A DNA stretch of 64,000 nucleotides from Herbiconiux moechotypicola. Its GTDB lineage: Bacteria > Actinomycetota > Actinomycetes > Actinomycetales > Microbacteriaceae. Below, one piece after another: positions 24,782 to 35,100 of the stretch. The position numbers and the translations under genes were made by a program. The notes under the pieces were generated by a model. That model did not search any database, was not told the origin of the DNA, and saw only the letters and a list, made by a program, of their open reading frames with translations. Within the stretch, counting starts at the first letter, position 1, and the number at the start of each line of letters is the position of its first letter. Location: NCBI RefSeq assembly GCF_024979255.1, contig NZ_JANLCN010000004.1, positions 341,437 through 405,436 of the forward strand, read 5' to 3'.

Positions 24782-25683
24782 CCGACGACACCACTCCCAC
24801 CTTCCGGGCCGGCTTCGCCACCTTCGTGGGCCGGCCGAACGTGGGCAAGTCCACGCTCACCAACGCCCTGGTCGGCGAGAAGGTGGCCATCACGAGCTCG
24901 AAGCCGCAGACCACCCGGCAGGCCATCCGGGGCATCGTGCACGACCCGGCCGGCCAGCTCATCATCGTCGACACCCCGGGCATGCACCGCCCGCGCACGC
25001 TCCTCGGCGAGCGGCTCAACTCGCTCGTGCAGCAGACGCTCGGCGACGTCGACGTGATCGGCTTCTGCATCCCGGCCGACGAGAAGATCGGGCCCGGCGA
25101 CCGGTACATCAACGAGCAGCTGGACGCGTATCCGCGGGCGAAGAAGGTCGCCATCGTCACGAAGATCGACGAGGTCTCCAAGCCCGCGGTGGGCGACCAG
25201 CTGTTCGCGGTCTCGCAGCTGCGCGACTGGGAGGCGATCGTGCCCGTGTCGGCCACCTCGCGCATCCAGCTCGACGTACTCGTGGCCGAGCTCATCGCCC
25301 TTCTGCCGGAGTCGCAGAAGCTCTACCCCGACGACCAGTCGACCGATGCGGGGCTCGAATCGCGCATCGCCGAGCTCATCCGCGAGGCGGCCCTGGAGGG
25401 TGTGCGCGACGAGCTGCCGCACTCCATCGCGGTCACGATCGACGACCTCTCCGAGCGCGACGACAAGGACCTGGTGGAGATCTACGCGAACCTCTGGGTG
25501 GAGCGCGACAGCCAGAAGGGCATCATCATCGGCCCGAAGGGGTCGAGGCTCGGTGAGGTGGGCGCCCGCGCCCGCGCCGAGATCGAGCCTCTGGTCGGCA
25601 AGCAGGTGTATCTCAACATCAGGGTGAAGGTGGCCAAGGACTGGCAGCGCGACGCGAAGCTGTTGGGCAGGCTCGGCTTCTGA
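24778..25683 (+). CDS. era: GTPase Era
   Basis: This 301-aa GTPase binds the 3' end of 16S rRNA. G1 is GRPNVGKST at residues 18-26, the Era switch region is SSKPQTTRQAIRGI, G3 is DTPG, and G4 is TKID near 129. The C-terminal KH domain includes KGIIIGPKGSRLGEVGARAR. The start overlaps the CNNM stop (ATGA at 24778-24781). It closes the hrcA-to-era run; dapA follows from its own promoter. Confidence 0.97.
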   Translation: MTDDTTPTFRAGFATFVGRPNVGKSTLTNALVGEKVAITSSKPQTTRQAIRGIVHDPAGQLIIVDTPGMHRPRTLLGERLNSLVQQTLGDVDVIGFCIPADEKIGPGDRYINEQLDAYPRAKKVAIVTKIDEVSKPAVGDQLFAVSQLRDWEAIVPVSATSRIQLDVLVAELIALLPESQKLYPDDQSTDAGLESRIAELIREAALEGVRDELPHSIAVTIDDLSERDDKDLVEIYANLWVERDSQKGIIIGPKGSRLGEVGARARAEIEPLVGKQVYLNIRVKVAKDWQRDAKLLGRLGF

Positions 25684-25689
25684 ACCCGG

Positions 25690-25701
25690 TAGCCTGGAGT
25701 G
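25690..25701 (+). promoter_or_regulatory. Leaderless promoter of dapA
   Basis: TAGCCT (25690-25695) with exactly 6 nt to GTG 25702. This favours the second of two adjacent in-frame GTG codons (25699 and 25702) as the start. Confidence 0.55.
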
Positions 25702-26679
25702 GTGTCTACCCCTGAGAACCCGTTCGGCCAGGTTCTGGTCGCCATGGTCACCCCCTTCACCGCCGACGGAGAGGTCGACTGGCCGGGGGTCGAGAAGCTC
25801 ATCGACGACCTCATCGTGGGCGGCGCCGACGGCATCGTGGTGAGCGGCACCACCGGGGAGACCTCCACGCTCACCGACCCCGAGAAGATCCGTCTCGTCG
25901 AGGTGGGCAAGGAGGTGGCCGCGGGCCGGGCGAAGATCATCACGGGCGGCGGCTCCAACGAGACCGCGCACGCGATGCAGCTGGCCAGGCAGAGCGAGAA
26001 GGCGGGCGCCGACGGCAACCTCGTCGTCACGCCGTACTACAACAAGCCCACCCAGGCCGGCATCCTCACGCACTTCCGCATGATCGCCGACGCCACCGAC
26101 CTGCCGGTCATCCTCTACGACATTCCCGGCCGCACCGGCGTGCCCATCAAGTACGAGACCATCCTGCGGCTGGCCAAGCACCCGAACATCCTCGCCGTGA
26201 AAGACGCCAAGGGCGACTTCAGCGAGGTCAGCCGGGTGCTCAACCAGACCGACCTGCTCTACTTCTCCGGTGACGACTCCAACGTGCTGCCGCACATGGC
26301 GATCGGCGCGGCCGGCCTCATCGGCGTCACGGCCAACGTGGCGCCCGCGCCGTACCGCACCATCGTCGACGCCGTGAACGCCGGTGACCTCGCCACCGCC
26401 ACGGCGGCCCACCAGTCGCTCGAGCCGCTGGTGCGCGCCATCATGACGCACGTGCCGGGCACGGTCGCGGCGAAGTACATCCTGCACGGCCTCGGCCGCA
26501 TCGGCAGCCCGCGCGTGCGTCTGCCGCTCGTGGGCCCCGAGGAGTGGGAGGCCGCCGAGATCGAGAACGAGATCGACCTCGTGAAGAACATCCCCGGGCT
26601 CGACTTCAAGAATTTCCGCCCCGACCGCAACGCGGCGGCCGGCGGCGCACTCCCCAAGGTGGCCGGCACCACGCGCTGA
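25702..26679 (+). CDS. dapA: 4-hydroxy-tetrahydrodipicolinate synthase
   Basis: This 325-aa TIM-barrel aldolase condenses pyruvate with aspartate semialdehyde, the entry step to lysine and diaminopimelate. The Schiff-base lysine is K167 in AVKDAKGDF, and the catalytic Tyr pair is Y112-Y113 in VVTPYYNKPT. GTTGE near residue 50 binds the keto acid carboxylate. The start is set by the leaderless promoter. A hairpin that may end transcription follows at 26686-26703, before rnj. dapA and an RNase J gene are neighbours in many actinobacteria. dapF of the same pathway is at 37687. Confidence 0.96.
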   Translation: MSTPENPFGQVLVAMVTPFTADGEVDWPGVEKLIDDLIVGGADGIVVSGTTGETSTLTDPEKIRLVEVGKEVAAGRAKIITGGGSNETAHAMQLARQSEKAGADGNLVVTPYYNKPTQAGILTHFRMIADATDLPVILYDIPGRTGVPIKYETILRLAKHPNILAVKDAKGDFSEVSRVLNQTDLLYFSGDDSNVLPHMAIGAAGLIGVTANVAPAPYRTIVDAVNAGDLATATAAHQSLEPLVRAIMTHVPGTVAAKYILHGLGRIGSPRVRLPLVGPEEWEAAEIENEIDLVKNIPGLDFKNFRPDRNAAAGGALPKVAGTTR

Positions 26680-26685
26680 GCCGCC

Positions 26686-26703
26686 GCGCGCCCCGAGGCG
26701 CGC
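26686..26703 (+). terminator. Hairpin after dapA
   Basis: Perfect 7-bp stem GCGCGCC (26686-26692) and GGCGCGC (26697-26703) with a 4-nt loop, 6 nt after the stop. There is no T tract, so termination may be partial. Confidence 0.5.
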
Positions 26704-26733
26704 ATCGCAATCGAACACGAACGAGGAGGGCCC

Positions 26734-28410
26734 ATGCAGAGCCCGATAGCACCGCCCCCGCCCCTGGAAGCCGGAACCCTGCGAGTCACGCCCGTCGGCG
26801 GACTCGGCGAGATCGGCCGCAACATGACCGTCTACGAGTACGAGGGCAAGCTCCTCGTGGTCGACTGCGGCGTGCTCTTCCCCGAGGCCGACCAGCCCGG
26901 GGTCGACCTCATCCTGCCCGACTTCTCGATCGTGCGGGACCGCCTCGACGACGTGGTGGGCATCGTGCTCACCCACGGGCACGAAGACCACATCGGCGCG
27001 GTGCCCTACCTGCTCAAGCTGCGCGAAGACATCCCGCTCATCGGCTCGGGACTCACCCTCGCCCTCGTGGAGGCGAAGCTCAAGGAACACCGCATCACGC
27101 CCTACACCTTCGACGTGAAGGAGGGGCAGGTCGAGGAGCTCGGGCCGTTCACCTGCGAGTTCGTCGCGGTGAACCACTCGATCCCGGATGCGCTGGCGGT
27201 CGCCATCAAGACACCGGCCGGCGTGGTGCTGCACACGGGCGACTTCAAGATGGACCAGCTGCCGCTGGACGGCAGGCTCACCGACCTGCGCGCGTTCGCG
27301 CGGCTCGGCGAGGAGGGCGTCGACCTGTTCCTGCCCGACTCCACCAACGCCGACGTGCCCGGCTTCACGCCGCTCGAGCGCGACATCGGCCCGGTGCTGG
27401 AGTCCATCATCGAGCGCGCACCCCGGCGCGTGATCGTGGCGAGCTTCTCGAGCCACGTGCACCGCGTGCAGCAGGTGCTCGACGCCGCCCACGCCCACGG
27501 GCGGCGGGTGGCCCTGCTCGGCCGTTCGATGGTGCGCAACATGACCATCGCCGCGGAGCTCGGCTACCTCAAGGTGCCCGACGGGGTGCTGATCGACTTC
27601 AAGAAGGCGGGCGACCTGCCCGACGACCGTATCGTCTACATGTCCACTGGTTCGCAGGGCGAGCCGATGGCCGTGCTGTCGCGGATGGCGAACCTCGAGC
27701 ACCAGATCGAGGTGGGGGAGGGCGACACGGTCATCCTCGCCTCCAGCCTCATCCCCGGCAACGAGAACGCGGTCTACCGCGTCATCAACGGCCTCACCAA
27801 GCTCGGTGCCAACGTGGTGCATAAGGGCAACGCGAAGGTGCACGTCTCCGGCCACGCGGCCGCGGGCGAGCTGCTCTACTGCTACAACATCCTGAAGCCC
27901 AAGAACGTGCTGCCGGTGCACGGCGAATACCGTCACCTCGTGGCCAGCCAGAAGCTCGCCATCGAGACCGGGGTGCCCGAGCGCAACACGATCGTGGCCG
28001 ACGACGGCACCGTGGTCGACCTGCGGAACGGCGTCGCGCGCGTGGTGGGGCAGTACGATCTCGGTCTGGTCTACGTCGACGGCTCGTCGGTGGGCGAGAT
28101 CACCGATGCCGACCTCAAAGACCGGCGCATCCTCGGCGAGGAGGGGTTCATCTCCATCATCGTCGTGGTGGAAGCGCAGACCGGCCGGATCGTGGTGGGG
28201 CCCGAGATCAACGCCAAGGGCTTCGCCGAAGACGACAAGGTCTTCGACTCCGTCAAGCCGAAGATCAGTGCGGCGCTCGCGGAGGCCGCCGGAAACGGCG
28301 TGCGCGACCCGTACGCGCTGCAGCAGGTCGTGCGTCGCACGGTCGGCCGCTGGGTGAACACCAGCTTCCGCCGTCGGCCCATGATCGTGCCGATGGTGAT
28401 CGAGGCCTGA
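26734..28410 (+). CDS. rnj: Ribonuclease J
   Basis: This 558-aa beta-CASP metallo-beta-lactamase acts as a 5'-3' exonuclease and endonuclease in mRNA decay and rRNA maturation. The metal motif is HGHEDH at residues 81-86. The N-terminal phrase VTPVGGLGEIGRNMTVYEYE and the beta-CASP segment SFSSHVHRVQQVLDAAHA are diagnostic. Start ATG 26734 has GAGGAGG about 6 nt upstream, one of the strongest ribosome sites in the window. It could be co-transcribed with dapA if the hairpin between them is leaky. Confidence 0.95.
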   Translation: MQSPIAPPPPLEAGTLRVTPVGGLGEIGRNMTVYEYEGKLLVVDCGVLFPEADQPGVDLILPDFSIVRDRLDDVVGIVLTHGHEDHIGAVPYLLKLREDIPLIGSGLTLALVEAKLKEHRITPYTFDVKEGQVEELGPFTCEFVAVNHSIPDALAVAIKTPAGVVLHTGDFKMDQLPLDGRLTDLRAFARLGEEGVDLFLPDSTNADVPGFTPLERDIGPVLESIIERAPRRVIVASFSSHVHRVQQVLDAAHAHGRRVALLGRSMVRNMTIAAELGYLKVPDGVLIDFKKAGDLPDDRIVYMSTGSQGEPMAVLSRMANLEHQIEVGEGDTVILASSLIPGNENAVYRVINGLTKLGANVVHKGNAKVHVSGHAAAGELLYCYNILKPKNVLPVHGEYRHLVASQKLAIETGVPERNTIVADDGTVVDLRNGVARVVGQYDLGLVYVDGSSVGEITDADLKDRRILGEEGFISIIVVVEAQTGRIVVGPEINAKGFAEDDKVFDSVKPKISAALAEAAGNGVRDPYALQQVVRRTVGRWVNTSFRRRPMIVPMVIEA

Positions 28411-28421
28411 GCGCGGGCCGA

Positions 28422-28459
28422 CCACCCTCGGCGCGGCACCACCGCGTCGTCGGGGGTGG
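28422..28459 (+). terminator. Hairpin after rnj
   Basis: The outer stem is CCACCC (28422-28427) with GGGTGG (28454-28459); an inner CGCGG/CCGCG stem lies inside. It ends just before the ftsK -10 element and overlaps the ftsK upstream promoter block. Confidence 0.45.
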
Positions 28460-28475
28460 CGGGTAGCGTCGTGGC
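28447..28475 (+). promoter_or_regulatory. Leaderless ftsK promoter with RecA-NDp-like block
   Basis: TAGCGT (28464-28469) lies 6 nt before ATG 28476. Seven nt upstream of it is TCGTCGGGGG (28447-28456), 8 of 10 to the RecA-NDp-type TTGTCGGTGG. This suggests damage-linked but LexA-independent expression; GC bias weakens the inference. Confidence 0.45.
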
Positions 28476-31283
28476 ATGGCCACGAGGAGTACGTCGACGC
28501 CCCGATCCAGGGGGGCGTCCTCGGCGCGCGCGAACGGAGCGGCACCCCGCAAGCCGGCATCGCGCACCGCCGCCCAGAAGACCGTGAAGTATCCGGTCGT
28601 CACCGAGCAGAAGCCCAACGCCCTCGCGCGGATGTGGCTCGCGCTGGCCCACGTGGTGGGCGGAGCGGCGCGGGCCTTCGGGCCCGAGAAGCTGGCGAAG
28701 GAGGAGCGGAGGGACGGCCTGCCGTTCCTGTTCTTCCTGCTCGCGGTCGCGGGCGCGGTCGTCGAGTGGTTCTTCGCGTCGAACGCCGTGGCCGTGGCGC
28801 TGAACGCGTACACCTTCGGTGGGCTGTTCGGCCGGGTGGCCTACGCGCTCCCCGTCATCCTGCTCCTGCTGGCGCTGTGGTTGTTCAGGCACCCTGCGTC
28901 CGTCAACGACAACGGGCGCATCGGCATCGGTCTCGCCGTCTTCCTCGTCGCCGTCTCCGGGCTCTGTCACGTGCACGGCGGCGCGCCCGACCCGGCGGCC
29001 GGCATCGAGGGGCTCTCCGCGGCCGGCGGCATCATCGGCTGGATCGCGGGGGCGCCTCTGGTGGCGCTCATCACGCCGGTCGGCGCCACGATCGTGCTCG
29101 TGCTCTTCGCGGTGCTGTCGCTGTTCATCATCACCAAGACGCCGCCGAACCGCATCGGCCGCCGCGTGCGCGAGCTCTACGCCTACCTTTTCGGGGCCAC
29201 CGCGCCTGAGGAGGGTGCGACGGGTGCGACGGCCGCCGAGGCCGCCGCCGACGCCTCGGCCGCTCCCGCCCGCAAGCGCCGTCGCAAGGGCGAGGCGGCC
29301 GGCGACGACCCCAACATGCTCGACTTCGACGCCCAGCCCTCCGACTCGGGCGCGCTGCCCTGGTGGCGTCGCAACGACTCCCAGCGCGAGGCCGATCCCG
29401 AATTCGACACCCCGCCGCTGGCGCCGCGCATCGAAGACCGTACGCCGCCGCCCGAGGACGGCCCCTACGCGAGTGCGGCCGATTTCGATGCGATGATCGC
29501 GGGACCGGGCGACGACGCCACGGAGAACTTCGGCAAGGGACTCCTGCGCGACATGCAGGCCGCCGAGCAGGCCATCAAACGCGTCACCGGGGAGATCCTC
29601 CCCGGTCGCAAGCAGGCGACGGGGCTGCTCGACGACGACGCGACGGAGTCGCTCGACGCCTTCGCCAACCCGGTTCCCGGCGACGTCGAGAGCGTCGACG
29701 GCCTCCCCGAGCCCGCCCCCGCATCCGACCCGGTCAATTACCGTCTGCCGTCGGTCTCGAACCTCTCGGTCGGTGAACCCTCCAAGGCTCGCTCCGCGGT
29801 GAACGACGACATCGTGCGGGCGATCACCGATGTGCTGAAGCAGTTCTCGGTCGACGCCACGGTCACCGGGTTCTCGCGCGGCCCGACCGTCACCCGTTAC
29901 GAGATCGAGCTCGGCCCCGGCGTGAAGGTGGAGCGGGTCACCGCGCTGTCGAAGAACCTCGCCTACGCGGTGGCCTCGAACGAGGTGCGCATCCTCTCGC
30001 CCATCCCGGGCCGCAGCGCCATCGGCATCGAGATCCCCAACACCGACCGCGAGACCGTGTCGCTGGGGGACGTGCTGCGTTCGCAGAAGGCGATGAACGA
30101 CCCCCACCCGATGACCATCGGTGTGGGCAAAGACGTCGAGGGCAAGTTCGTGCTGGCCAACCTCGCCAAGATGCCCCACCTGCTGGTGGCCGGTTCCACC
30201 GGTTCGGGCAAGTCGAGCTTCGTGAACTCGATGGTCACGAGCGTGCTCATGCGGGCGAAGCCGAGCGAGGTGCGCATGGTGCTGATCGACCCGAAGCGGG
30301 TCGAGCTCACCGCGTACCAGGGCGTGCCCCACCTCATCACCCCCATCATCACCAACCCGAAGAAGGCGGCGGAGGCGCTGGCCTGGGTGGTGAAGGAGAT
30401 GGACATGAGGTACGACGACCTGGAGAGCTTCGGCTTCCGGCACATCGACGACTTCAACCGCGCCGTCATCAACGACGAGATCCAGTTGCCGCCCGCCTCG
30501 CAGCGCGTGCTGAAGCCCTACCCGTACCTCCTCGTGGTGGTCGACGAGCTCGCCGACCTCATGATGGTCGCCCCGCGCGACGTCGAGGACTCGATCGTGC
30601 GCATCACCCAGCTCGCCCGCGCCTCGGGCATCCACCTGGTGCTCGCCACGCAACGGCCCTCGGTCGACGTGGTCACCGGTCTCATCAAGGCCAACGTGCC
30701 CTCACGCCTGGCCTTCGCGGTCACGAGCGTCACCGACTCGCGGGTCATCCTCGACCAGCCGGGAGCTGACAAGCTCATCGGCCAGGGAGACGCGCTGTTC
30801 CTGCCGATGGGCTCGTCGAAGGCCATCCGGGTGCAGGGCGCCTGGGTGGGTGAGAGCGAGATCGCCAAGGTGGTGGAGCACGTCACGAGGCAGGCGCGCC
30901 CGGAGTACCGCGACGACGTGGCGGTCACGGCCGAGAAGAAGCAGATCGACTCGGACATCGGCGACGACCTCGAAGTGCTGCTCGCGGCGGCCGAACTCGT
31001 GGTCACCAGCCAGTTCGGCTCCACCTCGATGCTGCAGCGCAAGCTCAAGGTCGGCTTCGCGAAGGCGGGCCGCCTGATGGACCTGCTGGAGTCGCGCGAG
31101 ATCGTCGGGCCCTCGGAGGGTTCGAAGGCCCGCGACGTGCTCGTCACGGCCGAGCAGCTTCCGCAGGTGCTCGCCATGATCCGGGGCGACCAGGGGGCGG
31201 TGGCGCCCGCCGCCGACCGCTACGCTGAGGACGACGACGAGTCCGGCGACGAAGACGCCTGGCAGCTGACCGGCAGGGAGTGA
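28476..31283 (+). CDS. ftsK: DNA translocase FtsK/SpoIIIE
   Basis: This 935-aa septal DNA pump has a basic N-terminus, membrane helices within about residues 80-228, and an acidic Ala/Pro-rich linker (about 240-430). The RecA-like motor carries Walker A GSTGSGKS at 573-580 and the Walker B strand [15 protein letters not shown] near 690. The C-terminal gamma winged helix includes [20 protein letters not shown] and would read KOPS polarity signals. It aids chromosome dimer resolution and segregation at the septum. ATG 28476 directly follows a leaderless promoter. pgsA begins 4 nt after the stop. Confidence 0.95.
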   Translation: MATRSTSTPRSRGASSARANGAAPRKPASRTAAQKTVKYPVVTEQKPNALARMWLALAHVVGGAARAFGPEKLAKEERRDGLPFLFFLLAVAGAVVEWFFASNAVAVALNAYTFGGLFGRVAYALPVILLLLALWLFRHPASVNDNGRIGIGLAVFLVAVSGLCHVHGGAPDPAAGIEGLSAAGGIIGWIAGAPLVALITPVGATIVLVLFAVLSLFIITKTPPNRIGRRVRELYAYLFGATAPEEGATGATAAEAAADASAAPARKRRRKGEAAGDDPNMLDFDAQPSDSGALPWWRRNDSQREADPEFDTPPLAPRIEDRTPPPEDGPYASAADFDAMIAGPGDDATENFGKGLLRDMQAAEQAIKRVTGEILPGRKQATGLLDDDATESLDAFANPVPGDVESVDGLPEPAPASDPVNYRLPSVSNLSVGEPSKARSAVNDDIVRAITDVLKQFSVDATVTGFSRGPTVTRYEIELGPGVKVERVTALSKNLAYAVASNEVRILSPIPGRSAIGIEIPNTDRETVSLGDVLRSQKAMNDPHPMTIGVGKDVEGKFVLANLAKMPHLLVAGSTGSGKSSFVNSMVTSVLMRAKPSEVRMVLIDPKRVELTAYQGVPHLITPIITNPKKAAEALAWVVKEMDMRYDDLESFGFRHIDDFNRAVINDEIQLPPASQRVLKPYPYLLVVVDELADLMMVAPRDVEDSIVRITQLARASGIHLVLATQRPSVDVVTGLIKANVPSRLAFAVTSVTDSRVILDQPGADKLIGQGDALFLPMGSSKAIRVQGAWVGESEIAKVVEHVTRQARPEYRDDVAVTAEKKQIDSDIGDDLEVLLAAAELVVTSQFGSTSMLQRKLKVGFAKAGRLMDLLESREIVGPSEGSKARDVLVTAEQLPQVLAMIRGDQGAVAPAADRYAEDDDESGDEDAWQLTGRE

Positions 31284-31287
31284 TCGC

Positions 31288-31902
31288 GTGAGCGCGGACG
31301 AGGTGCGGGTCAGCAACTGGAACCTGCCGAACGCCATCACCATCGTGCGCATCCTGCTCGCACCGGTGTTCTTCGTCATGCTGCTCGTCGACGGGCACGA
31401 CCACGGCGCGCTGCGCTGGGCGGCGGCGGTGCTCTTCATCCTGGCCATCGCCACCGACGGCATCGACGGGCACATCGCGCGCAGCCGTGGCCTCGTCACC
31501 GATCTCGGCAAGCTGCTCGACCCCATCGCCGACAAGGTGCTCACGGGCGCCGCGCTCATCGGCCTGTCGATCCTCGGTGAGCTGCCCTGGTGGGTCACGG
31601 CGCTCATCCTGGTGCGCGAGGTGGGCATCACCGTGTGGCGCTTCGTGCAGCTGAAAGACCGCGTCATCCCGGCCTCGCGGGGCGGCAAGCTCAAGACCCT
31701 GGTGCAGTCGATCGCCATCTCCCTGGCGCTGCTGCCCTTCCCGGCGCTGTTCGGCGGCTGGGTCGACTGGGTGAACACCGTGTTCATGGCGCTCGCGCTG
31801 GTACTCACCGTCGTCACTGGCATCGACTACCTCGTGCAGGCGTGGCGGCTCAATCGGCCGGCGCCTGGCGCCCCGTCGAACCCGCCGTCCTCGACGAGAT
31901 GA
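31288..31902 (+). CDS. pgsA: CDP-diacylglycerol-glycerol-3-phosphate 3-phosphatidyltransferase
   Basis: This 204-aa integral membrane enzyme makes phosphatidylglycerol phosphate. The CDP-alcohol phosphotransferase motif reads DGIDGHIARSRGLVTDLGKL followed by LDPIAD, with all the conserved Asp residues present. Several membrane helices cover most of the protein. Starts at GTG 31288, 4 nt after ftsK; its stop overlaps the cinA start (ATGA at 31899-31902). The ftsK-pgsA-cinA-clgR-recA order is widespread in actinobacteria. Confidence 0.93.
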   Translation: MSADEVRVSNWNLPNAITIVRILLAPVFFVMLLVDGHDHGALRWAAAVLFILAIATDGIDGHIARSRGLVTDLGKLLDPIADKVLTGAALIGLSILGELPWWVTALILVREVGITVWRFVQLKDRVIPASRGGKLKTLVQSIAISLALLPFPALFGGWVDWVNTVFMALALVLTVVTGIDYLVQAWRLNRPAPGAPSNPPSSTR

Positions 31903-32414
31903 CCGGCCCCGAGCCGCTCAACGGCCTCGCCCCGCGTATCGTGTCCGCTCTCCTCGCCGGCCGCACGAGCATCGCCGTGGCAGAGTCGCTCACGGGCGGT
32001 CTCCTCACGGCGGCCCTCGTCGACGTGCCGGGCGTCTCCGCGGTGCTCCGCGGGGGAGTGGTGGCCTACGACACGGCGGTCAAGCACACGGTGCTCGGGG
32101 TCGATGCCGAGGTTCTGGCGGCTCACGGGCCGGTGCATCCGGATGTGGCGATGCAGATGGCGGTCGGAGCGCGCGAGGCTCTGGCGGTGGCGGGCGAGCC
32201 GGCGGCGGTCGGGGTCTCGACCACCGGTGTGGCGGGGCCCGACCCGCAGGACGGTCAGCCGCCGGGCACCGTGTACGTGGGTATCGCGGTGGGCAGCGAC
32301 GTGCGGGCGCACGCGCTGCACATCGAAGGCGACCGGGCGGAGGTGCGGGCCGGAGCGGTGCGCGAGGCGCTCAGTCTGCTCGCTGTCGCGCTCGATCTCG
32401 AGGTGGGAATGTGA
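31899..32414 (+). CDS. cinA: CinA C-terminal family protein (nicotinamide-nucleotide amidohydrolase)
   Basis: This 171-aa protein has only the C-terminal amidase domain of CinA, like E. coli PncC/YgaD. Marks are AVAESLTGGLLTAALVDVPG near residue 26, GGVVAYDTAVKHTVLGV near 52 and VSTTGVAGPDPQDGQPPGTV near 107. The enzyme deamidates NMN to NaMN in pyridine nucleotide recycling. The start overlaps pgsA by 4 nt. The name reflects competence-inducible genes of streptococci; no competence role is implied. Confidence 0.92.
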   Translation: MTGPEPLNGLAPRIVSALLAGRTSIAVAESLTGGLLTAALVDVPGVSAVLRGGVVAYDTAVKHTVLGVDAEVLAAHGPVHPDVAMQMAVGAREALAVAGEPAAVGVSTTGVAGPDPQDGQPPGTVYVGIAVGSDVRAHALHIEGDRAEVRAGAVREALSLLAVALDLEVGM

Positions 32415-32473
32415 CGCGTTTCGATCTCGTTACATCTGACGTCATTCACAAGTATTGTCCAGTCCCGGTCGTT

Positions 32474-32479
32474 TAGAGT
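32474..32479 (+). promoter_or_regulatory. Possible -10 element of clgR
   Basis: TAGAGT in the 110-nt gap between cinA and clgR; TTGTCC lies upstream at 32455-32460 but the 13-nt spacing is too short for a standard pair. The gap clearly separates clgR from the ftsK-pgsA-cinA unit, but the promoter is not resolved. Confidence 0.3.
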
Positions 32480-32524
32480 CTTTGCTACGAACCACACGGT
32501 GACAGGATGCGCAAGGAGGGTCCA

Positions 32525-32830
32525 ATGATTCTAGTTCGTCAGGAAATCGGCGACGTGCTTCGGGACTTCCGTCTGCAGAAGGGTCGTACCCTTCGCCAAG
32601 TCGCCAGCAAGGCGAGCGTCGCGCTCGGCTACCTGAGCGAGGTGGAGCGAGGTCAGAAGGAGGCGTCGAGCGAGATCCTCGCGTCGGTCGCCGAGGCGCT
32701 CGACACCCCGATCTCGGTCATCATGCGCGAGGTCGGAGACCGGCTCGCCCTGGTGGAGGGCAACTCCATCCCCGACACCATCCCGGACGAGTTCGTGGCC
32801 GACTTCGACGCCGACCTCGTCGCCCGCTGA
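32525..32830 (+). CDS. clgR: Transcriptional regulator ClgR (XRE-type HTH)
   Basis: This 101-aa DNA-binding protein starts at ATG 32525, with GGAGGG about 6 nt upstream. The helix-turn-helix reads RTLRQVASKASVALGYLSEV followed by ERGQKEASSEILASVAEAL, nearly identical in form to ClgR of corynebacteria and streptomycetes and to Rv2745c. ClgR activates clp protease and, in mycobacteria, recA genes. Its place two genes upstream of recA is conserved. ClgR levels are usually controlled by Clp proteolysis of the C-terminus, here ending DADLVAR rather than the Ala-Ala seen in some relatives. Confidence 0.92.
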   Translation: MILVRQEIGDVLRDFRLQKGRTLRQVASKASVALGYLSEVERGQKEASSEILASVAEALDTPISVIMREVGDRLALVEGNSIPDTIPDEFVADFDADLVAR

Positions 32831-32834
32831 GCGG

Positions 32835-33062
32835 GTGCGACTGAGCGAGTTCCGGCAGGCGATCCTCGACGAGTTCGGGAGTGCCTACGGGCGTGTGGTG
32901 ACCGACGACCTCGTGCTGGTCGATCTCGGTGACCGCACGCCGGCGGAGGCGCTGGCGGCGGGAGTGTCGCCGCGCGAGGTGTGGCTGGCCGTGTGCCGGG
33001 CGTCAGATGTTCCCGTGCACCGCCGCCATGGTGCAGGCCTGCCCGCACAGCCCCGAGGCTGA
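32835..33062 (+). CDS. DUF3046 family protein
   Basis: This 75-aa protein begins MRLSEFRQAILDEFGSAYGR and contains AAGVSPREVWLAVCRASDVP, the DUF3046 signature; function unknown. It starts at GTG 32835, 4 nt after clgR, so it is co-transcribed. DUF3046 genes typically sit between clgR and recA. The last dozen residues (RRHGAGLPAQPRG) have no family match. Confidence 0.85.
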   Translation: MRLSEFRQAILDEFGSAYGRVVTDDLVLVDLGDRTPAEALAAGVSPREVWLAVCRASDVPVHRRHGAGLPAQPRG

Positions 33063-33102
33063 GCGTCGACGTGCGGCGTGCACGACACGCCGGGTTCGAC
33101 TC

Positions 33103-33131
33103 TCGAACATATCTTCGGTGAGGCGTAGGCT
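33103..33131 (+). promoter_or_regulatory. SOS-controlled recA promoter with LexA box
   Basis: TCGAACATATCTTCGG (33103-33118) matches the actinobacterial LexA box TCGAAC-N4-GTTCGA at 10 of 12 specified bases. Its left half takes the -35 position, 17 nt before -10 TAGGCT (33126-33131). Start of transcription would be near 33138, giving a leader of about 195 nt. Confidence 0.7.
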
Positions 33132-33188
33132 CCTGCACAGCGGGAGATTCGAACACGTTCTCCACAGATTCTGCTGACGGCGCCCCCG

Positions 33189-33211
33189 GTGTCGGAGGTC
33201 GGCTCTAGCGT
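33189..33211 (+). promoter_or_regulatory. LexA-independent RecA-NDp-like recA promoter
   Basis: GTGTCGGAGG (33189-33198), 7 nt, TAGCGT (33206-33211). It has the layout of the mycobacterial RecA-NDp promoter that responds to DNA damage without LexA and is linked to ClgR/ClpR. The clgR gene is 360 bp upstream. Confidence 0.5.
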
Positions 33212-33332
33212 GATGCGTGTTCGACCACCCGTCGACGCCCTGTCGTCGTCGTACCGGACGGTTCGACGCCACGACAGCCTGTGGGCACACCATCCGCCGC
33301 CGAGAGGCCGCACCAGCACGAAGGAGATCGAG

Positions 33333-34403
<1,071 letters not shown>

Positions 34404-34409
34404 CCGACG

Positions 34410-35057
34410 ATGAACGACGTGGTCAGCCTGGAGGCGGTGCGGCGTGGGCGGGCTCGCTCGCGCGCGGTGGCCGCCTCCGGCGCCGCCGACGTGAGTCACT
34501 TCGAACACGATCGGGCCATCGACGACCAGGCCATCGACGCCGGGGCCATCGATGAGGAGAGCGACGAGGAGCGGCTCGAGCGCATCGGAGACTCCGTTCT
34601 GCGGGCGCTGGGTCGTCGGCAGCTCTCGACCGTCGAGACCCACGAACTCCTGGTGTCTCAGGGAGCTTCGATCGATGAGGCCGAGGTGCTGGTGGCCCGG
34701 TACGAAGAGCTCGGCTACCTCGACGACTTCGCTCTCGCCGAAGCCATGGTGTCGCGCTTGAGCGAACGCAGTCACAAGAGCAAGGCCGCCATCGGCCGCG
34801 AACTGAGTGCCCGAAAGATCCCGGGCGAGTTCGTCACCGCCGCACTCGAGCAGCTCGACGAGGAGACGGAGTTCGACCTGGCCGTCGAAGCCGCCATGAA
34901 AAGGGTGGCGCAGCTCTCGGGATACGACGAGCAGACGGTCGAGCGTCGGCTGATGGGCTTTCTCACGAGGCGGGGATTCACCTCGGGCGTCGTGCGCGAG
35001 GCCACCAGGCGCGCGCTGGCCACTCGCCGGCGGTCCACGGGCCCGCGCTTCGTCTGA
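34410..35057 (+). CDS. recX: Regulatory protein RecX
   Basis: This 215-aa protein inhibits RecA filament growth. The RecX core begins near residue 55 (RLERIGDSVLRALGRRQLST) and includes LGYLDDFALAEAMV, then three-helix repeats ending GFTSGVVREATRRAL. The first 50 residues are a low-complexity acidic extension with repeated DDQAID/DAGAID. It lies 6 nt after recA and is surely co-transcribed, giving feedback on RecA activity during SOS. Confidence 0.92.
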   Translation: MNDVVSLEAVRRGRARSRAVAASGAADVSHFEHDRAIDDQAIDAGAIDEESDEERLERIGDSVLRALGRRQLSTVETHELLVSQGASIDEAEVLVARYEELGYLDDFALAEAMVSRLSERSHKSKAAIGRELSARKIPGEFVTAALEQLDEETEFDLAVEAAMKRVAQLSGYDEQTVERRLMGFLTRRGFTSGVVREATRRALATRRRSTGPRFV

Positions 35058-35085
35058 GGCGTCAGCGCCGCACACCTGCGTTTCG

Positions 35086-35091
35086 TACAAT
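35086..35091 (+). promoter_or_regulatory. -10 element of miaB
   Basis: TACAAT, 9 nt before ATG 35101, in a 43-nt gap after recX. No ribosome site is visible, so the mRNA is nearly leaderless. Confidence 0.45.
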
Positions 35092-35100
35092 TGACCCACC

